Assembly (NCBI RefSeq): GCF_003946915.1
Contig: NZ_RPOC01000021.1
Location: 1-64,000 of the forward strand
Length of the DNA: 64,000 bases
Reading direction: 5' to 3'
From: Flavobacterium ustbae
Lineage (GTDB): Bacteria > Bacteroidota > Bacteroidia > Flavobacteriales > Flavobacteriaceae
Shown: piece after piece, positions 58,970-64,000 of the stretch
How the letters are laid out: the number at the start of each line of letters is the position of its first letter
Position numbering within the stretch: the first letter of the stretch is position 1
Program-made: the position numbers and the translations under genes
Notes under the pieces: generated by a model
The model's database searches: none
Told to the model about the DNA's origin: nothing
Seen by the model: the letters and a program-made list of their open reading frames with translations, nothing else

Positions 58970-59487
58970 TTCGTCATACCGAAACAATCTGCGAAAAAGG
59001 TATTTGCTACGGACAATCTGATGTCAATATTGCTGAGCCTTTCGATGAAATCTTCTGTAGAATTATTTCAGAATTACCTTCAGAAGCGCTTGTTTTTTCT
59101 AGTCCGTTAAAGCGTTGTGCTGTTTTAGCAAAACACATTCAAGAGAACATTAAAGCCATTTCTTATCAGGAAGACGAACGCTTAAAGGAAATGAACTTTG
59201 GCGATTGGGAATTGAAAACTTGGAATGAAATTCCGCCCGAAGAACTCAATCCGTGGATGGAAGATTTTGTGAATATCAAAGTTTCAAATGGGGAATCTTT
59301 TATCGAATTGCACGAAAGAGTTGGAGAATTTTTATCTGAAAAAATTTCAGGAATAAACCAGCCAGCCATTATTGTTGCACACGCCGGAATTATAAGAAGC
59401 ATTTTATGCCATCAAACTTCGCTTCCGCTAAAAGACGCTTTTAATAATAAAGTCGATTTCGGAGAGGTTATAAAAATTGATTTTTAG
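58954..59487 (+). CDS. cobC: Alpha-ribazole phosphatase
   Basis: A 177-aa histidine phosphatase: LVRHTET with the phosphoacceptor His near residue 8, SSPLKRCAVLA, LKEMNFGDWELKTW, and HAGIIRSILC with the second His. It removes phosphate from alpha-ribazole phosphate or cobalamin phosphate. Overlap with cobS implies translational coupling. Confidence 0.9.
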   Translation: MEIYLVRHTETICEKGICYGQSDVNIAEPFDEIFCRIISELPSEALVFSSPLKRCAVLAKHIQENIKAISYQEDERLKEMNFGDWELKTWNEIPPEELNPWMEDFVNIKVSNGESFIELHERVGEFLSEKISGINQPAIIVAHAGIIRSILCHQTSLPLKDAFNNKVDFGEVIKIDF

Positions 59488-59526
59488 CGCAAATAATTTA
59501 TAATTTTTTATGAAACCTAAAAGAAA

Positions 59527-59558
59527 TTTGAATATTCACTATTTTTAACTTTATCTTT
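59527..59558 (+). promoter_or_regulatory. Promoter of the riboswitch-btuB-btuG transcript
   Basis: TTG (59527-59529), spacer of 21, TATCTTTG (59551-59558), ending about 10 bases before the riboswitch. Confidence 0.75.
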
Positions 59559-59567
59559 GCAGCCAAT

Positions 59568-59752
59568 TAAGGTTGTGTTCTAATTTTAAAACACATTAAA
59601 AGGGAATCAAGTAAATTCTTGAGCTGTACCCGCAACTGTAAGCTAAGTTCAAAACGAATGCTTGCTGTAAACTACAAACCACTGTCCGCCGCGGCGAATG
59701 GGAAGGTAAACAGCAAGACGCAAGCCAGGAGACCTGCCTTTGTAACAATTAT
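59568..59752 (+). promoter_or_regulatory. Cobalamin riboswitch
   Basis: Contains the core B12 strings: AAAAGGGAATC, CCCGCAACTGTAAGC, CCACTGTC with CGAATGGGAAGG, and the B12 box AAGCCAGGAGACCTGCC (59725-59741). It ends 30 bases before the btuB ATG, and CGAGCTCTCG between them could take part in hiding the start region. Adenosylcobalamin would reduce receptor expression. Boundaries approximate. Confidence 0.92.
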
Positions 59753-59782
59753 CGAGCTCTCGGGAAAAAGAGTGAAGAAATT

Positions 59783-61636
59783 ATGACTATAAATAGACTT
59801 TTTACTTTTTTATTATTTGTAATGTGCCAGATTATTTCGGCGCAAAGCGATTCTATTACCAGCCTTAAAGAAGTTTTTGTTTCAGACAAAAATTTAAAAA
59901 ACTACTCCGTTTCGCAGTCTGTTTTAAAATTAAACGATTCTGTAATCAATAAAAATGAAGCGCTTCTAACCGATTTATTAAACTTTAATTCGACTTTATA
60001 TTTTAAAGAATACGGACGCGGAATGCTTTCTACAGTTTCTTTTAGAGGAACAACTTCTTCTCAGACAGCTGTTATTTGGAACGGAATAAATATTAATTCT
60101 CAGATGAACGGAAGTACAGATTTTAATACAATTTCGGGTTCCGATTATAATTCGATAAGTGTAAAAGCGGGCGGTGGAAGTGTGATTTACGGAAGCGGTG
60201 CCGTTGGAGGAACAGTGCATTTAAATAACGATTTGTTATTTTTTAATCGTTTTGAGAATAATTTAAGACTTGATTACGGTAGTTTTAATACAATTGGGAT
60301 TAATTATAAAACTTCTATTTCCAACAAAAAATGGAGCGCTCAAATCGGACTTTCGAAAAACAGTTCGACAAACGACTATAAATATTTAAATCGTTATACG
60401 TGGAGAGGCGAACAGCGCTGGAACCAAAACGGGCAATATGATATTATTACTTTAAGCGCCAATGCGGGATATAAATTCGACGAAAATCATATTTTAAAAC
60501 TTTACAGCCAGACTTCCAACACCGATCGCAATACTTCTTTGGTGACAGAATCTGAAACGAAAAGTAAATATGTAAATGGTTTTAATCGAAACTTATTGGA
60601 ATATGATGGAACTTTCGGAAAACTGAAAACCAATTTCAAAACCGCTTATATTTTCGAAAACTACCAATATTTTGCTGACAATGCTTCAAAATATTTTACC
60701 TACGGAAAAACCGAAAATTTGATAACAAAGCTGGATATCGATTATCATTTATTCAAATCAACACACATAAACGGAATTGCAGATTACAGTCGAACAAACG
60801 GTTACGGAACCAGTTTTGGAAGTCACGTTCGAGAAATAAGTTCTGCAGCTTTATTGATCAGACAAAATATTGGCGCTGACTGGAAGAACGAATTCGGAAT
60901 CAGAAAAGAATTTACCAACAATTACAAATCGCCTGTTTTATTCAATATAGGATCTTCGTACAAATTCAACAGTTGGTACAATTTAAAACTTAATATTTCT
61001 AAAAATTTCAGGATTCCGACATACAACGATTTGTATTGGGATCAAGGAGGCAATCCTGATCTAAAACCTGAAAGTTCTTACCAAGGCGAAATTGGCAATG
61101 TTTTCACATTCAAAAACCTGACTTGGACACAGAACTTTTATTACATGAAAATTACCGATATGTTGCAGTGGGTTCCTGGTTCAGACGGCATTTGGACTCC
61201 GCAGAACCAAGACAAAGTAAACAGCTACGGAACAGAGACTTTATTGGGTTGGAAAAAAAGTTATGGCAAAAACATTTTTGCCTTAAATGCAACTTATGCT
61301 TATACAGTTTCTCAAGATGAAGAAACGAAAAATCAGATCTTTTTTGTTCCTTTTCATAAAGCTACAGGAGCAATATCTTATTCTAGAAATAAAATAAGCG
61401 CTTACTATCAAATTCTTTATAATGGATTTGTTTATACAAGAGCCGACAATAATCCTGATGAAATTATTAATGATTATACGATCTCAAATATCGGAATCGA
61501 TTATGATCTTAAGTTTTTGGATTCATTTAAAATAGGTTTTCAAGTTTTAAATCTTTTGAATAAGGATTACGAAAGCTTAGAAAACAGACCAATGCCTGGT
61601 CGCAATTTCAATTTGTATTTAACCTTAAAATTTTAA
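59783..61636 (+). CDS. btuB: TonB-dependent cobalamin receptor, BtuB-type
   Basis: A 617-aa outer-membrane receptor with a signal peptide (1-20, ending QIISAQ), a TonB-box-like LKEVFVSD, a plug (about 35-150, with YGRGMLSTVSFRGTTSSQTAV and GSGAVGGTVHL) and a 22-strand barrel region ending NLYLTLKF with terminal Phe. It takes corrinoids across the outer membrane. The riboswitch in front and the propeller lipoprotein behind identify the substrate class. Confidence 0.93.
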   Translation: MTINRLFTFLLFVMCQIISAQSDSITSLKEVFVSDKNLKNYSVSQSVLKLNDSVINKNEALLTDLLNFNSTLYFKEYGRGMLSTVSFRGTTSSQTAVIWNGININSQMNGSTDFNTISGSDYNSISVKAGGGSVIYGSGAVGGTVHLNNDLLFFNRFENNLRLDYGSFNTIGINYKTSISNKKWSAQIGLSKNSSTNDYKYLNRYTWRGEQRWNQNGQYDIITLSANAGYKFDENHILKLYSQTSNTDRNTSLVTESETKSKYVNGFNRNLLEYDGTFGKLKTNFKTAYIFENYQYFADNASKYFTYGKTENLITKLDIDYHLFKSTHINGIADYSRTNGYGTSFGSHVREISSAALLIRQNIGADWKNEFGIRKEFTNNYKSPVLFNIGSSYKFNSWYNLKLNISKNFRIPTYNDLYWDQGGNPDLKPESSYQGEIGNVFTFKNLTWTQNFYYMKITDMLQWVPGSDGIWTPQNQDKVNSYGTETLLGWKKSYGKNIFALNATYAYTVSQDEETKNQIFFVPFHKATGAISYSRNKISAYYQILYNGFVYTRADNNPDEIINDYTISNIGIDYDLKFLDSFKIGFQVLNLLNKDYESLENRPMPGRNFNLYLTLKF

Positions 61637-61639
61637 TAT

Positions 61640-62674
61640 ATGAAATTTAGTAAATTACTTTTAATAGCTTTGAGCATTTCGTTATTCGTTTCTTGTTCAA
61701 GCGATGATGACGATTCTCCGAAAGGTGCTTACGCCAATGGTTTTTTCATTTTAAATGAAGGATCTACAGATGCTGGAACGGTATCCTTTTCTAGTGATGA
61801 TTTCAGCATTTTTACAAAAGATGCTTATAAAGCAGAAAATGGATCTGATGTACTTGGGAATTTTGTTCAGAATATCTTTTTTGACGGAGACAGAGCCTAT
61901 ATTATTGCGGGAGGATCAAATGTAATTACTGTTGTAAATCGTTATACGTTTAAGTTAATCGCAAAGATTGATTCTGGTCTTGCAAATCCTAGATATGGTG
62001 TTACAAAAGATGGAAAAGCGTATGTAACAAATGCAAATACCTATTCTTATATCAATCCTGAAACTGGAGATACTGATGATTATGTTGCTGTAATCAATTT
62101 GGCTACTAATACTGTAGAATCTAAAATTGACCTAAATGCAACTGCAAACAGATTAATCTTAGAAGATGGCAAATTATACATTACAGAACCTAACAGCAGT
62201 ACTAAATTATTGATTGTAAACATTGCTACAAAAGCAGTTGAAACAGTTGAAATTGGTCTTAGAGGAGATTCTATCGAAGAAGAAAATGGCACATTATTTA
62301 TTCTAAAAGCTCCTTATACAGGATCAGGAGAAATTGTAAAAGTAAAAATATCAGATAAATCTGTCTCTAGAATACCATTCCCAGAAAGTTTAGCTGGAAC
62401 GCGCGGTATGGATATTGAAGACAATAAAATTTATTATACTGCTGGAAGTGCTGTTTATGCTATGGACATCAATGCAACAACTCCTTCTACTACAGCAATT
62501 GTAAATACACCAGCTACTAATATTTACGGTTTTGCAGTAGAAAACAACCGTATTTATATTGCTGATGCAGCATTTAATAAAGATAGTAAAGCTTATATCT
62601 ACAATCTATCAGGAGTTCTGCAAAAAGAATTAACTGTAGGTGTAGGTGCAAATGGGTTCTACTTTAACGATTAA
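61640..62674 (+). CDS. Beta-propeller surface lipoprotein, BtuG-like
   Basis: A 344-aa lipoprotein: lipobox LFVSC, then SSDDDDSP, an acidic surface-export tag. The rest is a seven-blade YncE/DUF5074-like propeller; blades include VITVVNRYTFKLIAKID, DDYVAVINLATNTVESKI, LLIVNIATKAVETVEIG, VVKVK-type and SAVYAMDINATTPSTTAIV strands. It starts 3 bases after btuB, so both share the riboswitch. In gut Bacteroides a propeller lipoprotein, BtuG, captures B12 over BtuB; this gene fits that job by fold and position. Binding is not shown. Confidence 0.85.
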   Translation: MKFSKLLLIALSISLFVSCSSDDDDSPKGAYANGFFILNEGSTDAGTVSFSSDDFSIFTKDAYKAENGSDVLGNFVQNIFFDGDRAYIIAGGSNVITVVNRYTFKLIAKIDSGLANPRYGVTKDGKAYVTNANTYSYINPETGDTDDYVAVINLATNTVESKIDLNATANRLILEDGKLYITEPNSSTKLLIVNIATKAVETVEIGLRGDSIEEENGTLFILKAPYTGSGEIVKVKISDKSVSRIPFPESLAGTRGMDIEDNKIYYTAGSAVYAMDINATTPSTTAIVNTPATNIYGFAVENNRIYIADAAFNKDSKAYIYNLSGVLQKELTVGVGANGFYFND

Positions 62675-62708
62675 TTTTATCCTTAGAATAGTTTTTGTTT
62701 TTTTACGA

Positions 62709-62736
62709 AAAGGGCTTTCATTTCTGAAAGCCCTTT
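62709..62736 (+). terminator. btuB-btuG terminator
   Basis: AAGGGCTTTCA / TGAAAGCCCTT stem with a short loop and T-rich tail, 34 bases after the propeller gene. Confidence 0.85.
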
Positions 62737-62766
62737 CTATTTTTCAATAAAATCCAAGTTTAAACT

Positions 62767-62849
62767 CCAATATTCAAATTCCAAATTCCAAAAATTGGAT
62801 GAATGTAAAATTGGAATTTGGAATTTGGAATTTGGAATTTGAATATTGG
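62767..62849. repeat. Perfect 25-bp inverted repeat of the AATTCCAAATTCC family
   Basis: Arms 62767-62791 and 62825-62849 are exact reverse complements built of ATTCCAA units, with a 33-base centre that also pairs in part. It lies between convergent genes and could stop transcription from either side. Confidence 0.85.
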
Positions 62850-62858
62850 AATTTTATT

Positions 62859-64000
62859 TTATTTTAAACCATTTACCGGAGGAGCGGTTTGAAAATACAT
62901 TCCGTGTCTTAATCCGTTAAGTATTTTCGAATCTGTCAAATAAGGAAGTTCTGGTCCAGAATTAAGAGTTCTTTTGGCTGCAGATCCTGTAATTTTTGAA
63001 ATAGCCAAATTAAGCAAAGGCTCAGAAGCTTCTCCTAAAACACCAAAAGTATCTATATATTCTGTTTGCTGATAAGTAGGCTGCAAACCTTGAGTATAAT
63101 CTCCAAAACCTGCAGAATTTGAAATTTTTAAAATCAAAGGCTGCATTGCATATTTATGATTTGGATTTATTCCTTTTTTAGTAAAAAGCGTCTCAGAATC
63201 ATAAATCGTATACGAACCCACATTTTTACCAGTAGTTGTTTCTCCAATCTGAACTACATTAATATAAGGCTTTAATCCATTAATAACCAGTTCGCTCGCA
63301 GAAGCTGTACTCTCTGTAGTAAGGATATAAACGGTACTTAAATTTAAACTGTTCAGCACTTTACCATCAATATTATTAACAAACCTGTAATTCAAATCTT
63401 CTAAATCATCGGCCGTAAAGTCTTTCATCAGTTTTGTGTTAAATTGTGTTTTAGCAAAAACCTGATTATCAAACTGCCCCGTAATCATACTAGAAAGTCT
63501 GATTGAAGACGTAATAGCTCCTCCTCCATTATAACGAAGATCTAAAACTAAATCTGTTACTCCCTGCGATTTCAACTCGCCAAATGCTTGATTTAGTTTG
63601 TCATCATATCCCGGATAAAACCCATTATACATTAAATAACCAATTTTATGGCTTCCAGAAGTAATTACTTTATTAATCAAAATAGGATTTTCTTCTAAAA
63701 CAGATTTGGTTAAAGCAACCGATCTTCCATTCAAAACATATCCGTTTTCATTAAAATCTGCCAAGTTTAGCGTATAACTATCCTGATTTAATAATAATTC
63801 TTGATAATTAGAAACGGTAAGCTTCACTCCATTTACACTCGTAAACAAATCGCCGCGTTTAATTGCTTTGGTAGAAGCATCAGAATTTGGTAAAATGTAT
63901 CGCACGTAACCCACTACATCATTTGATCCAGAAGCAACGCGGCTTAATCTAAAATCGACACCATTATTTTTTGTAACACCGCTTAATTCCTGTTCAAGAA
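62859..64000 (-). CDS. S41-family C-terminal processing peptidase (partial, 5' end outside window)
   Basis: The frame stays open to the window edge (translated ends read LEQELSGVTKNNGVDFRLSR), so the start lies to the right; at least 380 residues are here. A PDZ-like part (GDLFTSVNGVKLTVSNYQEL) precedes the S41 core: DLVLDLRYNGGGAITSSIRL, catalytic Ser in STASASELVINGL, and Lys in TTGKNVGS. Such proteases trim envelope proteins. The convergent 25-bp IR forms its 3' boundary. Confidence 0.9.
   Translation of the reverse strand, partial: LEQELSGVTKNNGVDFRLSRVASGSNDVVGYVRYILPNSDASTKAIKRGDLFTSVNGVKLTVSNYQELLLNQDSYTLNLADFNENGYVLNGRSVALTKSVLEENPILINKVITSGSHKIGYLMYNGFYPGYDDKLNQAFGELKSQGVTDLVLDLRYNGGGAITSSIRLSSMITGQFDNQVFAKTQFNTKLMKDFTADDLEDLNYRFVNNIDGKVLNSLNLSTVYILTTESTASASELVINGLKPYINVVQIGETTTGKNVGSYTIYDSETLFTKKGINPNHKYAMQPLILKISNSAGFGDYTQGLQPTYQQTEYIDTFGVLGEASEPLLNLAISKITGSAAKRTLNSGPELPYLTDSKILNGLRHGMYFQTAPPVNGLK

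Overview
The window is chromosomal DNA from a member of the Bacteroidota, most likely Flavobacterium or a close relative. This rests on the low GC content, promoters of the form TTG-N19..21-TAnnTTTG in place of sigma-70 boxes, the split transketolase, lipoproteins with acidic residues after the lipid Cys, LptF/G, carotenoid and gliding-clade style genes, and AT-rich dispersed repeats. I see no prophage, transposase, integrase or CRISPR array. Most genes look vertically inherited.

Layout. 1-1400: the 5' end of a 16S rRNA gene leaving to the left, three tandem stable-RNA promoters, a structured intergenic element and a 120-bp tandem duplication. 1394-4655: translation operon thrS-infC-rpmI-rplT; infC seems to start at AUA. 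4.8-6 kb: Crp-like regulator and AhpD-like protein. 6.1-10.3 kb: two TPR sensor-kinase paralogues (the second looks like a pseudokinase) and an atypical response regulator. 10.4-16.6 kb: secreted nuclease-type protein, a conserved Bacteroidota protein, a 41-aa membrane peptide, a NarL-type two-component system, and two related proteins ending in YDG(A/T)RPSPP(Y/F) with a membrane protein between them. 16.8-28.6 kb: housekeeping genes (dnaB, accA, lptG-like, tgt, transketolase halves, hslR-like, PRTase, aroK). 28.7-29.2 kb: three identical tRNA-Lys genes and one tRNA-Leu. 29.3-31 kb: MarR/VOC pair with a clear operator, a 14-copy heptanucleotide array and a TPR protein.

31.3-40.3 kb is a light-response and pigment island: a MerR regulator with the B12-photoreceptor signature W-x9-EH plus ExHxxG, crtI, crtB, crtZ, an SRPBCC protein, a photolyase, an ABC1 kinase with a TetR regulator, and a TIGR01777 epimerase. 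40.5-51.5 kb holds mixed genes (YceI, VOC, thioesterase, rmuC, an ECF sigma factor with a membrane-anchored barrel protein, MepB-like, SDR, NlpE-like, RluE-like, trmL).

52-62.7 kb is a cobalamin island: an importer (ATPase, permease, binding protein) on the minus strand, then cobU, a bluB-cobT fusion, cobS and cobC on the plus strand, then a B12 riboswitch controlling a BtuB-type receptor and a BtuG-like propeller lipoprotein. Together these would capture corrinoid at the surface, import it and rebuild the lower ligand; no corrin-ring synthesis genes are present. The cofactor made here is the one the regulator at 31.3 kb is predicted to sense with. The window ends inside an S41 peptidase gene.

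Intergenic DNA carries several families of dispersed palindromes, which I list individually. All functions are inferred from sequence reading only; no database search was run.
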